64,000 bases of DNA from positions 1 through 64,000 of the forward strand of contig NZ_BOPB01000007.1 of NCBI RefSeq assembly GCF_016863535.1, read 5' to 3'. Origin of the DNA: Micromonospora lutea. GTDB taxonomy: Bacteria > Actinomycetota > Actinomycetes > Mycobacteriales > Micromonosporaceae. Under the pieces are notes generated by a model that saw only the letters and a program-made list of their open reading frames with translations, did no database searches and had not been told where the DNA came from. This document shows, in pieces, positions 42,959 to 51,143 of the stretch. Every line of letters begins with the position of its first letter. Position 1 is the first letter of the stretch. Position numbers and translations under genes: made by a program.

Positions 42959-44532
42959 CGCACCTCGTTCCCCTGCCGGTGGTGATGCCACTGCTCGGCG
43001 CGGCCCTGACGCTGCTGCTGCTCGGGCGCCCGCGCGCCCAGCGGTGGGTGAGCCTGACCGTGCTCACCGCCACCGTCGGGGTGGCCGCCGCGCTGCTGGT
43101 GAAGTCCAGCGTGGATGGGCCGCTGGTGGTGGAGGTCGGCGGCTGGGCCGCCCCGCTGGGCATCGTGCTGGTGGCCGACCAGCTCGCCGCGCTGATGCTG
43201 GTGGTCTCCGCCGCGGTGACCCTCTGCGTGCTGGTGTACTCCATCGGGCAGGGTATGGCCGACGGCAACGAGGAGACGCCGCTGTCGGTCTACCACCCCA
43301 CCTACCTGGTGCTGACCGCCGGCGTGTGCAACGCCTTCCTCTCCGGTGACCTGTTCAACCTCTACGTCGGCTTCGAGATCCTGCTGGTCGCCAGCTACGT
43401 GCTGCTCACCCTGGGCAGCACCGAGACGCGCATCCGGGCCGGCACCACCTACGTCGTGGTGAGCCTGCTCTCCTCGGTGATCTTCCTGGTCGCGATCGGC
43501 CTGGTGTACGCCTCGACCGGTACGCTCAACCTGGCCCAGCTCGTCGACCGGCTGGACGCCCTGCCGGACGACCTGCGGCTGCTGTTGCAGGGCATGCTGC
43601 TGCTGGCCTTCGGCATCAAAGCGGCGGTCTTCCCGCTGTCGGCCTGGCTACCGGACAGCTACCCGACCGCCCCGGCCCCGGTCACCGCCGTCTTCGCCGG
43701 CCTGCTCACCAAAGTCGGCGTGTACGCGATCATCCGGACCGAGACGCTGCTCTTCCCCGGCGGGCGCACCGCCACCCTGCTGCTGGTGACGGCGGTGCTG
43801 ACCATGGTGGTCGGCATCCTCGGCGCGGTCGCCCAGTCGGACATCAAGCGGTTGCTGTCGTTCACCCTGATAAGCCACATCGGCTACATGCTCTTCGGGG
43901 TCGGGTTGACCTCGGCGCTCGGGCTGTCCGCCGCGATCTTCTACGTGGTGCACCACATCACCATCCAGACCACCCTCTTCCTCGCCGCCGGCCTGGTCGA
44001 ACGTCGCGGCGGCAGCACCACCATGGATCGCCTCGGCGGTCTGGCGAGACTGTCGCCGCTGCTGGCCATCCTGTTCTTCGTGCCCGCGCTGAACCTTGCC
44101 GGCATCCCGCCGTTCTCCGGATTCCTCGGCAAGCTCGGCCTGGTCCAGGCCGGGATCGACGACGGCGGGGTGTTGGCCTGGATCCTGGTCGCCGGTGGGC
44201 TGCTCACCAGCCTGCTCACCCTGTACGCGGTGGCCCGGGTGTGGAACCTGGCATTCTGGCGGGCTCCGCACCCGGAGATGCCCGACTCCGATGAGGCGGC
44301 CCAGGCGGCCCGCGTCGAGGGCGCGGTGCAGCCGCAGCAGCCGCTTCCCAACGGGCACTCCGGCGCGGTGCTGCCCAAGTTGATGATCGCGCCGACCGTG
44401 GCGCTGGTGGTCTTCGGCCTGGTGCTGACCGTGGTCGCCGGTCCACTCTTCGAGCTCAGCACCGACGCGGCCGACGACCTGCTGCGCCGGACACCGTATG
44501 TCGACGCCGTCTTCCCAGGGGGTACGCCGTGA
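42955..44532 (+). CDS. mrpD: Mrp antiporter subunit D (NuoN/M-like)
   Basis: 525 aa, about fourteen helices. LFNLYVGFEILLVASYVLL, the conserved Lys in FGIKAAVFPLSAWLPDSYP and KRLLSFTLISHIGYMLFG are proton-channel motifs shared with NuoL/M/N. Start ATG in a 4-nt overlap; ends in GTGA with mrpE. Confidence 0.92.
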   Translation: MTHLVPLPVVMPLLGAALTLLLLGRPRAQRWVSLTVLTATVGVAAALLVKSSVDGPLVVEVGGWAAPLGIVLVADQLAALMLVVSAAVTLCVLVYSIGQGMADGNEETPLSVYHPTYLVLTAGVCNAFLSGDLFNLYVGFEILLVASYVLLTLGSTETRIRAGTTYVVVSLLSSVIFLVAIGLVYASTGTLNLAQLVDRLDALPDDLRLLLQGMLLLAFGIKAAVFPLSAWLPDSYPTAPAPVTAVFAGLLTKVGVYAIIRTETLLFPGGRTATLLLVTAVLTMVVGILGAVAQSDIKRLLSFTLISHIGYMLFGVGLTSALGLSAAIFYVVHHITIQTTLFLAAGLVERRGGSTTMDRLGGLARLSPLLAILFFVPALNLAGIPPFSGFLGKLGLVQAGIDDGGVLAWILVAGGLLTSLLTLYAVARVWNLAFWRAPHPEMPDSDEAAQAARVEGAVQPQQPLPNGHSGAVLPKLMIAPTVALVVFGLVLTVVAGPLFELSTDAADDLLRRTPYVDAVFPGGTP

Positions 44533-45158
44533 ACCCCGACCAGATGACCCCCGCCCCGCCGACCGAGCCGCCGAACCCGCCACTGACCCGATCGGCCCGG
44601 CAGCGCAACCAGATCACCGCGATGGTCGGCCTGGTGACGGTGTGGGTGCTGCTCTGGGGCACGCTCTCCTGGGCCAACGTGATCTTCGGACTGGTGGTGG
44701 CCGCGATCCTTCTCGCGGTCTTCCCGCTGCCGCCGGTGACGTTCGCCGGCCGTATCCACCCGATCGGGATGCTGCGTTTCTGGCGGCGCTTCCTGAGCGA
44801 CCTGGTGGTCGCCTCCGTACAGGTCGCCTGGCTGGCCCTGCGGCCGAGGCACGTCCCGCGCAGTGCGATCATCGCGGTCCCGATGCGGGTGAACACGGAC
44901 CTCAACCTCACCCTCACCGCCGAGGCGCTGACCCTGGTGCCGGGCAGCCTGATCCTGGAGGCCGACCGCGCCACCGGCACTCTCTTCGTCCACGTCATCG
45001 GCGTGAACAGCCGGGACGAGGTCGAACAGTTCCGGCGCGGGGTGTACGACCTGGAAGCGCGCATCGTCGAGGCCATCGGCTCACCCGACGAGCTACGCCG
45101 CGTCCGCACGATCGGGTACCCGAACCCGCCGGCCGACCTGGAAGGGGAACCGACATGA
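44529..45158 (+). CDS. mrpE: Mrp antiporter subunit E
   Basis: 209 aa with an N-terminal polar Pro-rich segment and two to three helices, then the MrpE core: VNTDLNLTLTAEALTLVPGS and HVIGVNSRDEVEQF are typical. GTG start overlaps mrpD. Longer than the usual ~160 aa because of the N-terminal extension of about 35 residues. Confidence 0.88.
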   Translation: MNPDQMTPAPPTEPPNPPLTRSARQRNQITAMVGLVTVWVLLWGTLSWANVIFGLVVAAILLAVFPLPPVTFAGRIHPIGMLRFWRRFLSDLVVASVQVAWLALRPRHVPRSAIIAVPMRVNTDLNLTLTAEALTLVPGSLILEADRATGTLFVHVIGVNSRDEVEQFRRGVYDLEARIVEAIGSPDELRRVRTIGYPNPPADLEGEPT

Positions 45159-45418
45159 CCACCGTCGCCGTGACCGTGACCGCGTTGCTAGCGGTGGCCG
45201 GCGGGCTGACCCTGACCCGCGTCATCCGTGGCCCGTCGATCCTGGACCGAGCCGTGGCCACCGATGTGCTGCTGGCCATCATCGTCGCCGCGATCGCCAC
45301 CGAGGCCGCCTACAGCCGCGACGCCACCGCCCTGCCGGTGCTGGTCGTGCTCGCGGTCCTCGGGTTCGTCGGGTCGGTCAGCATCGCCCGTTTCGCCACG
45401 CGGAGGAAGAGCGAATGA
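45155..45418 (+). CDS. mrpF: Mrp antiporter subunit F
   Basis: 87 aa, three helices; the first contains LTRVIRGPSILDRAVATDVL, the conserved MrpF block with Arg-Gly-Pro and Asp. Overlaps mrpE (ATGA 45155-45158) and mrpG (ATGA 45415-45418). Confidence 0.9.
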   Translation: MTTVAVTVTALLAVAGGLTLTRVIRGPSILDRAVATDVLLAIIVAAIATEAAYSRDATALPVLVVLAVLGFVGSVSIARFATRRKSE

Positions 45419-45789
45419 CCCTCGACGCCGTCCTCGACATCGTCGCCGCCGTCTGCCTGATCAGCGGCGCGCTGCTCAGCCTCGCCGCCGGGGTGGCCCT
45501 GGTGCGCTTTCCCGACCTGCTCACCCGGATGCACGCCGCAGCCAAGCCGCAGGTCCTCGGGCTGCTGCTGGTGCTGGTCGGCTGCGGGGTGCGGCTGCGT
45601 ACCGGCGTGGACATCACCACGCTGGTGCTGGTTGGCGTCTTCCAACTGGCCACCGCCCCGGTGGCCGCGCACATGATCGGCCGGGCCGGATACCCGCACG
45701 AGGAGATCCGCACCGATCTGCTGCTCACCGACGAACTCGCCGCCCACCTGGACCGGCTCGCCGGTGAGCGGGACGAGGCCAGGGCCTGA
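45415..45789 (+). CDS. mrpG: Mrp antiporter subunit G
   Basis: 124 aa with three helices. SLAAGVALVRFPDLLTRMHA is the MrpG signature and KPQVLGLLLVLVGC follows. The C-terminal 30 residues are polar. Last gene of the operon; no clear terminator hairpin follows directly, and a new promoter lies 18 nt after its stop. Confidence 0.9.
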   Translation: MTLDAVLDIVAAVCLISGALLSLAAGVALVRFPDLLTRMHAAAKPQVLGLLLVLVGCGVRLRTGVDITTLVLVGVFQLATAPVAAHMIGRAGYPHEEIRTDLLLTDELAAHLDRLAGERDEARA

Positions 45790-45806
45790 GGGCCGTGCAA
45801 TATCCA

Positions 45807-45835
45807 TTGCGGGCGACCCAGGTCGTTCGTAGTCT
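45807..45835 (+). promoter_or_regulatory. Promoter of the rtcB leader
   Basis: TTGCGG (45807-45812), exactly 17 nt, TAGTCT (45830-45835). Predicted initiation near 45842, 36 nt before the leader ORF. It makes the rtcB transcript separate from the Mrp operon. Confidence 0.5.
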
Positions 45836-45877
45836 TCTCGGCATCTGATCAAGACGGGCACCGGAAGGAGGCACGCC

Positions 45878-45979
45878 GTGCGGCAACGGAACCACTGCTG
45901 GCCGACCGGCGTGCTCGTGCCCACCGGCGCATCAGCCGGCCTGATCACATCGCCCCGGCGAACGGACGGACGCAGCTAG
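45878..45979 (+). CDS. 33-codon leader ORF upstream of rtcB
   Basis: Small ORF beginning GTG with AAGGAGG 6 nt upstream, an excellent ribosome site. The peptide starts MRQRNHCWPTGVLVPTG and ends RRTDGRS. Its stop codon lies 20 nt before a strong hairpin, the geometry of a transcription attenuator. It has no recognised homologue. If real, its translation could decide whether the hairpins form. Confidence 0.5.
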   Translation: MRQRNHCWPTGVLVPTGASAGLITSPRRTDGRS

Positions 45980-45998
45980 CCAGCGCGTCGACCGACGC

Positions 45999-46038
45999 CG
46001 AGGGCCGCCCCACCCGCCACGGGCCGGGGCGGCCCTCG
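45999..46038 (+). terminator. Strong hairpin 1 in the rtcB leader
   Basis: 13-bp perfect stem: 45999-46011 with 46026-46038, GC-rich (CGAGGGCCGCCCC pairing with GGGGCGGCCCTCG), 14-nt loop. No U-tract follows; acts as terminator or anti-antiterminator in the leader. Confidence 0.65.
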
Positions 46039-46049
46039 TGTTCTCAGCA

Positions 46050-46072
46050 CCCCGCGTCGTCTGGCGGGGTTT
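46050..46072 (+). terminator. Terminator-like hairpin 2 in the rtcB leader
   Basis: CCCCGC pairs with GCGGGG (46050-46055 and 46064-46069) and is followed by TTT. It looks like a small intrinsic terminator only 25 nt before the rtcB start, so read-through must be allowed for rtcB to be made. Confidence 0.5.
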
Positions 46073-46096
46073 CACCGTGCAATCAGGAGAAACACC

Positions 46097-47038
46097 ATGG
46101 GCTTCAGCCTGCTCGCGGGGACGCGAGCGCCGGTACGGGTCTGGACCGACCCGTACGCCATCGAGCCGCAGGCGGCGCGGCAACTGCGCAACATCGGCGC
46201 GCTGCCCTGGGTGCAGGGCGTCGCGGTCATGCCGGACGTGCACTTCGGCAAGGGCGCCACCGTCGGCTCGGTCATCGCGATGCGGCAGGCGGTCTCGCCG
46301 GCCGCCGTCGGGGTCGACATCGGCTGCGGCATGTCGGCGGTGCGTACCTCGCTGACCGCCGCCGACCTGCCCGACGACCTGGCCGGGCTGCGCCGGGCGG
46401 TCGAGGACGCCATCCCGGTCGGCTTCGCCCAGCGTGACGAGCCGGTCGACCCGCGCCGGGTCCGAGGGCTGGACCAGCGTGGCTGGGGCGACTTCTGGCG
46501 GCGCTTCGCCGATCTCGATCGGCGGGTGGCGCAGCTGGAAACGCGGGCCCGGCGGCAGTTGGGCACCCTCGGCGGCGGCAACCACTTCATCGAGGTCTGC
46601 CTGGAGTCCGGTGGCGTCGACGCCGGGCGGGTCTGGTTGATCAGTTGCCACCACAACTACGTGGCGGAGGAGATTTACGAGGGGGTGGACGTGTTGGTGA
46701 CCCGGAAGGGCGCTATCCGGGCCGGCCTCGGTGACCTGGGAATCATCCCCGGTTCGATGGGCACCGGTTCGTACATCGTCCGCGGCTCGGGCAACGACTG
46801 GAGCTACCGTTCGGCCTCGCACGGTGCGGGCCGGCGCATGTCCCGGGCGCAGGCGAAGCGCACGTACAGCACCGCGGACCTGGCGGCGCAGACGTCGGGT
46901 GTGGAGTGCCGCAAGGACGCCGGAGTTCTCGACGAGATCCCCGGCGCGTACAAGGACATCACCGAGGTGATGGCGCAGCAGGATGACCTGGTCGAGGTGG
47001 TCGCCCACCTCAAGCAGGTGATCTGTGTGAAGGGTTGA
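46097..47038 (+). CDS. rtcB: RtcB-family RNA ligase lacking the central segment
   Basis: 313 aa; complete RtcB proteins of this type are about 390-400 aa. N-terminal Cys/Asp metal motif VGVDIGCGMSAV, GTLGGGNHFIEVCLE, CHHNYVAEE, RKGAIRAGLGDLGIIPGSMG and the guanylylated-His motif SHGAGRRMSRAQ are all present and close to the family. However, after GRVW the sequence runs directly into LISCHHNY: the intervening ~85 residues, including the HSGSR motif whose His is a metal ligand, are missing without a frame shift. RNA 3'-phosphate ligation (GTP, Mn2+) is therefore doubtful. AGGAG precedes the ATG at 46097. Confidence 0.85.
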   Translation: MGFSLLAGTRAPVRVWTDPYAIEPQAARQLRNIGALPWVQGVAVMPDVHFGKGATVGSVIAMRQAVSPAAVGVDIGCGMSAVRTSLTAADLPDDLAGLRRAVEDAIPVGFAQRDEPVDPRRVRGLDQRGWGDFWRRFADLDRRVAQLETRARRQLGTLGGGNHFIEVCLESGGVDAGRVWLISCHHNYVAEEIYEGVDVLVTRKGAIRAGLGDLGIIPGSMGTGSYIVRGSGNDWSYRSASHGAGRRMSRAQAKRTYSTADLAAQTSGVECRKDAGVLDEIPGAYKDITEVMAQQDDLVEVVAHLKQVICVKG

Positions 47039-47043
47039 GCGAC

Positions 47044-47075
47044 GGTCGACGCCCGTCGGGGGGCGGGCGTCGACC
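47044..47075. terminator. Convergent terminator hairpin
   Basis: 12-bp perfect stem (GGTCGACGCCCG pairing with CGGGCGTCGACC), loop TCGGGGGG, between rtcB (+) and the next gene (-). The right arm ends one base before the minus-strand gene's stop codon. Confidence 0.75.
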
Positions 47076-48008
47076 CTACGCCCCGTCGGCCGCGCTGATC
47101 TCCGTGTGCCAGTCCGGCACATGTGCCTCGGCGAGGCGGTGCCACGTCGCCGGGCCGCCCCGCAACGGCCAGGCACGGGTGGTGCCGTAACCGGTTTCGA
47201 CACCGCGTAGGTCGCGGGCGAGGCGGCGGTGCACGGCGGCGAGGGCCTCCGCCGCGCCGGGCGTACCGGCGGACACCTGGTGCCGTACGGTCTGAGCGGT
47301 CGTCGCGTAGCGGCGCACGGTGGTGTCCGTGTCGACGTCGACCTGGTGCTGGTCCACGAGGGAGAGCATGAGCACCGGCGGCAGGCCGTCCTCGGCGACA
47401 GCGGCAACGAGTCGATCGTGACCGTCCAGCACGACAGGGCAGTCGAGACCACTGATCCACCAGAGCAGCACAGGGGGGAGCATGCCCTCCCGGAACTGCT
47501 TCCGGTAGGCCCTGACCCGCCCGGCCTCAGGGTTGGCCAGCGGGCGCAGCGGCAGGATCTGCCGGCGCCGGTCTCCGCTGAACCAGTCGCCCCAGCCCCG
47601 GTCGTGCGGCAACAGGACCGGGGTCCGGTGCCGCGCCGCGTCGCCGTCCGGGCGGGCGACGTCGCCGCCGATCACCCAGCGACCCGCGTGTAACGGCCCG
47701 TCAGCGGTTCCGGACAGCGCGGCAGCGAAGTGGTGCGCCCACCGCCCCCGCCAGACGCCGCCCGCGTCGGCGGTGCCGAAGGCCGCCGCCTGGGCCGCGC
47801 GGATCGGCGCGACCGGCGGGCGGTGCTGCCCGGTTGTGGCGTACGCGACGCCGAAGCGGTCATCAGCCACGCTGGCCAGGAGCACGATCTCGGTGCCGTG
47901 CCGCAGCACGAGCAGGCCGCGGCCGGCTGCCTCCACCCGCAGGGCGGGCCGAGCCGGCTGTTCGACGTCGAGGACCAGCGCATGCCACGCGCCCTCCGCG
48001 CTCGACAT
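47076..48008 (-). CDS. Hypothetical protein with a ParB-like motif
   Basis: 310 aa protein of unknown family. A stretch GLDCPVVLDGHDRLVAA followed by LPPVLMLSLV resembles the GHxR-type motif of ParB-like nucleases but without other parts of that fold. N-terminal half is Ala/Val/Arg-rich with no transmembrane helix. Start ATG 48008 preceded by GGAGG nine nt away. Convergent with rtcB. Confidence 0.6.
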   Translation of the reverse strand: MSSAEGAWHALVLDVEQPARPALRVEAAGRGLLVLRHGTEIVLLASVADDRFGVAYATTGQHRPPVAPIRAAQAAAFGTADAGGVWRGRWAHHFAAALSGTADGPLHAGRWVIGGDVARPDGDAARHRTPVLLPHDRGWGDWFSGDRRRQILPLRPLANPEAGRVRAYRKQFREGMLPPVLLWWISGLDCPVVLDGHDRLVAAVAEDGLPPVLMLSLVDQHQVDVDTDTTVRRYATTAQTVRHQVSAGTPGAAEALAAVHRRLARDLRGVETGYGTTRAWPLRGGPATWHRLAEAHVPDWHTEISAADGA

Positions 48009-48234
48009 GGGAAGGTTCCTCCGGCGTACCACCGACTTCTGCTGGGCCACGGACCCATCATCGGTCACCGCAGGCCGGCCGCCCACCGATGACGCCCCGG
48101 GAGGGCCAGCGCCGTCGACCAGAGCGGACGACGGCGAAAAACCGTTTGACGGCGTACATATTCTGATCCTCCGTACCTTCGGCGGACCGTGAGTCGCGAG
48201 GGGGGCCCTGCCCTCTCGACACTCAGGAGCCGCA

Positions 48235-49437
48235 ATGCGCCGCCGACCCGCCGTCACCTTCCTCCTCGGCACCGTCTTCCTGGACATGCTCGGGCTCGGC
48301 CTGATCGTGCCGATCATGCCGGCGCTGATGACATCGGTCACCGAGGACGCCGCCGCCGCTGTCTTCTGGTCCGGCCTGCTCGGCTCGGTCTACGGCCTGC
48401 TGCAGTTCGTGGTCTCACCACTGCTCGGGCGGTTGTCCGACCGCTACGGCCGCCGTCCGGTTCTGCTCGCGTCGTTGACCTGCCTCGGCGTCGACTGGCT
48501 GGCCCACGCGGCGTCGCCCAGCCCGTGGACCCTGTTGGTGTTCCATGCCGCCGCCGGTGCGTGCGCGGGAACGTACACCGTGGTCAACGCCTATATCGCC
48601 GACGTCACGGAACCTGGTTCGCGGGCCCAGGCGTACGGGTTGATCGGTGCCGCCTTCGGGCTCGGCTTCGTCGCCGGCCCGGTCCTCGGCGGCCTGCTCG
48701 GCGCTGTCGACGTACGCCTGCCGTTCGTCGCCGCCGCCGTGTTGTGCTTCGCCAACGTCGCGTACGGCTGGTTCGTCCTGCCGGAGTCGCGATGCGGCGA
48801 CCCGAGCACCCCGTTGACCCTGCGGCTGGCGAACCCGGTCGGTGCCATCGCCACCGTCCTGCGCCGGCCGGTGCTCGGCCGCCTCGCCGGTGCCCGCTTC
48901 TGCGCCGACGTCGCCCGGATGACCCACCAGTCGACCTGGACGTTCTTCCTCACCCACACGTTCACCTTCAGCACCATCCAGATCGGCGTCGTGCTGGCCG
49001 CCTCCGCGCTCGCCGGAGCGGTTTACCAGGCCCGAGCCGTCGGACCGGTGGTGCGGCGCCTCGGTGACAAGCGCGCCGCGGTCGCCGGCAGCCTCCTCGG
49101 CTTCACCTCGCTCGCCGCGACGGCGTTCGTGTCCGTGCCGTGGCTGCTCTATCTTCTGTGCGCGGTCGGCGTGCTCGGTTCGGTCGCCAGTGCCGCCGCG
49201 CAGTCGTGGATCTCCCGCACCGTCCGGGCCGATGAGCAGGGCACCGTACAGGGCGCGTTGACGAGCATCGGCGCGATCGCGGAGACCGTCGTGCCGGTCA
49301 CGGCCGCAGCGGCGTTCGGCTGGTCGCTGACGTACGCGTCACCCGGCTCGGTCTACCTCGGCGCGGCCGTCTTCGCGGCCGGGTCGGCGCTGCTGCTGGC
49401 GGTGACACCCGACCTCCGGTCGAGGCCGTCCGGGTAG
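48235..49437 (+). CDS. MFS transporter of the TetA/DHA1 type
   Basis: 400 aa, twelve predicted helices. The motif between helices 2 and 3, GRLSDRYGRRPVLL, and the LGLIVPIMPALM region of helix 1 identify the drug:H+ antiporter-1 family (tetracycline and other drug efflux). AGGAG lies 6 nt before the ATG. No regulator gene is adjacent; the substrate is not evident. Confidence 0.85.
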   Translation: MRRRPAVTFLLGTVFLDMLGLGLIVPIMPALMTSVTEDAAAAVFWSGLLGSVYGLLQFVVSPLLGRLSDRYGRRPVLLASLTCLGVDWLAHAASPSPWTLLVFHAAAGACAGTYTVVNAYIADVTEPGSRAQAYGLIGAAFGLGFVAGPVLGGLLGAVDVRLPFVAAAVLCFANVAYGWFVLPESRCGDPSTPLTLRLANPVGAIATVLRRPVLGRLAGARFCADVARMTHQSTWTFFLTHTFTFSTIQIGVVLAASALAGAVYQARAVGPVVRRLGDKRAAVAGSLLGFTSLAATAFVSVPWLLYLLCAVGVLGSVASAAAQSWISRTVRADEQGTVQGALTSIGAIAETVVPVTAAAAFGWSLTYASPGSVYLGAAVFAAGSALLLAVTPDLRSRPSG

Positions 49438-49757
49438 ACCCACATGGGCCGGCGCCATGGTGTCCCTCGTCCCTGGTGGGGATCCGGGCCGTTGTAGTAA
49501 CGGACGTCCGACAGATCCACGGCGAGGGAACGGAACGGCACCTCCACGGTCACGTCGGTGACGCTACGAGTCGTCGTCGCATCGGGGAGCGGCAGGCGCT
49601 CGCCCGACGGGGCATGAACCAGTACGCGCCACCGAGTCGCCTGCACGTCTGGCTGAACGAGGTCACGATCCGCGCGGTCACCCTGCCCGGCATCCGTGAC
49701 CTCGTCCGTCGCGGCATCGAACGCCAGAACCGCTGATCTGGCCGGTCCCGGCGTCCG
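49438..49757. other. Region without a convincing gene
   Basis: 320 nt between the MFS gene (+) and the DinB-like gene (-). Plus-strand GTG 49476 opens an 86-codon frame with a Pro/Arg-rich product and high third-position GC; the minus strand has a 97-codon frame (GTG at 49646) with a plausible strand-like sequence but no start upstream. Both overlap, and neither has a clear ribosome site. It may hold a decayed gene. Confidence 0.4.
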
Positions 49758-50414
49758 TCACGTCGTCGCGCACCGGCTGAGCAGAAGCGGCACACCGTCG
49801 CCGGTCAGGTCGGCGCAGTAGGCCCGACGTCCGGTCATCGCCATCGTCAGGGCGAGCGTGGAGCCGGACACCAGCGGCCCGGCGCCGGTGGTGAAGGGCC
49901 CGTCCGTCGCCGCCAGGCGCAACCCACCGATCCGGCCCTTGGCCGGTACGGTGAGGTCGGAGCCGGCGAAGTACTCGGCGACCCGGGTGACGGTCTCGAT
50001 CGGGTACGCGTGCTCCAACCCCAGAGGGCGGCGGATGTCCTCGCCGTGCACGACCTGCTCGCCGAGCATCGCCAGCACCGGCAGGGGCGGCTTGGTGGTG
50101 CTGGTGATGATCTGGCGGAACCGGTCCAGGGTGTCGTCGGGGGTGTCGCCCAGTTGTTCCCTGAGTCGCATGAGCACCTGCCGGTCGAAGTCGAACCGGC
50201 ACCGGATCACGCCCAGCATCCAACGCCTGGGGGTGAGACTCGCCGCCGCGGTGAGATGGGCGAGGACCTCACGCACCGTCAGGCCCGTACACAGCGACGG
50301 TGTGGTCCACCGGTCGGCGGTCAGGCCAGCGAGGTCGTCGGCCAGCGCCGCCCGTTCCGCGTGGACCAGCGACCAGAGGACGGCGCGTTCGTGTCGGGCA
50401 GTGTGCTCGTTCAT
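49758..50414 (-). CDS. Mycothiol-dependent maleylpyruvate isomerase-like (DinB fold) protein
   Basis: 218 aa. The metal-binding DinB-like N-terminal half has ERAALADDLAGLTADRWTTP and LTVREVLAHLTAAASL, characteristic of the mycothiol maleylpyruvate isomerase superfamily; GEQVVHGEDIRRPLG carries the third metal residue. Family members use mycothiol, an actinobacterial thiol; the substrate here is unknown. The start ATG overlaps the preceding DUF488 gene's stop (ATGA), so they are co-translated. Confidence 0.82.
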   Translation of the reverse strand: MNEHTARHERAVLWSLVHAERAALADDLAGLTADRWTTPSLCTGLTVREVLAHLTAAASLTPRRWMLGVIRCRFDFDRQVLMRLREQLGDTPDDTLDRFRQIITSTTKPPLPVLAMLGEQVVHGEDIRRPLGLEHAYPIETVTRVAEYFAGSDLTVPAKGRIGGLRLAATDGPFTTGAGPLVSGSTLALTMAMTGRRAYCADLTGDGVPLLLSRCATT

Positions 50415-50968
50415 GCAGTGGACCCCGCCGAGGGCGGGTAGGTCACCTGCCCGTCGGTGCCGATCGACGGTGTCGCACCCCACCTGCCGAGTTCGTGCCG
50501 CCGTGGCGTGGCGTTGCCGATCAGGTGCCACACCGTCCAGCCGTCAGCGGTGAGCGTGCTGGCGATCAGCAGCCGGTGGCAGCGCCACGGCATCGGCTCG
50601 CCGCACATGATGGCGGTGCGGTGCTCCGTGGCGAGGTCGGCCAGTCGCCTGATGCCCTCCTGATACTGGGGCGTCAGGGTGTAGTCGGCGTAGTTCTTGA
50701 AGCTGGGTTGCCGCCAGCCGGCGTTGACCTGCGGATCCACGTCCTGTTTGCGGCGTCGGCCGCCCAGCTCGGGCAGGTGCACGTAGTCGATGCCGGCCCG
50801 CTCCAGCCAGTGCGGCAGCGCGTCGCGGCTGAACTGCGGGTTGCGTCGCGACCCGGGATGCGCGCGAACGTCGGCGAGCAGACTGATGTCGTACTCGTGC
50901 AGCGGCTTCAGAAACGCCGGCTCCGGGCACGTCCAGTGCCCGATGCTCCAGATCTCCCGCGATGTCAC
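50411..50968 (-). CDS. DUF488 family protein
   Basis: 185 aa protein of the DUF488 family, recognised by IWSIGHWTCPEPAFL, LADVRAHPGSRRNPQFS and MCGEPMPWRCHRLLIA (with conserved Cys, His and Arg). Biochemical role is not known; the conserved residues suggest metal or nucleic-acid related chemistry. First gene of a two-gene unit with the DinB-like protein. Confidence 0.85.
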   Translation of the reverse strand: MTSREIWSIGHWTCPEPAFLKPLHEYDISLLADVRAHPGSRRNPQFSRDALPHWLERAGIDYVHLPELGGRRRKQDVDPQVNAGWRQPSFKNYADYTLTPQYQEGIRRLADLATEHRTAIMCGEPMPWRCHRLLIASTLTADGWTVWHLIGNATPRRHELGRWGATPSIGTDGQVTYPPSAGSTA

Positions 50969-51143
50969 TATCGGCCTCGTTTGGTGGAGCTCGTCGTTGT
51001 CGCGCCGGTTGGCGACACTCGCCGCCGTCAGGCCGAACAGTCCGAGCGTACGGCCACGGAGGCGCCGCCGCCCGACATGGGCGCACGCCGGCGGATCACC
51101 GCCACGCCACGCCGGGAAACCGTCGCCGGTAGGGAACGGTGGT

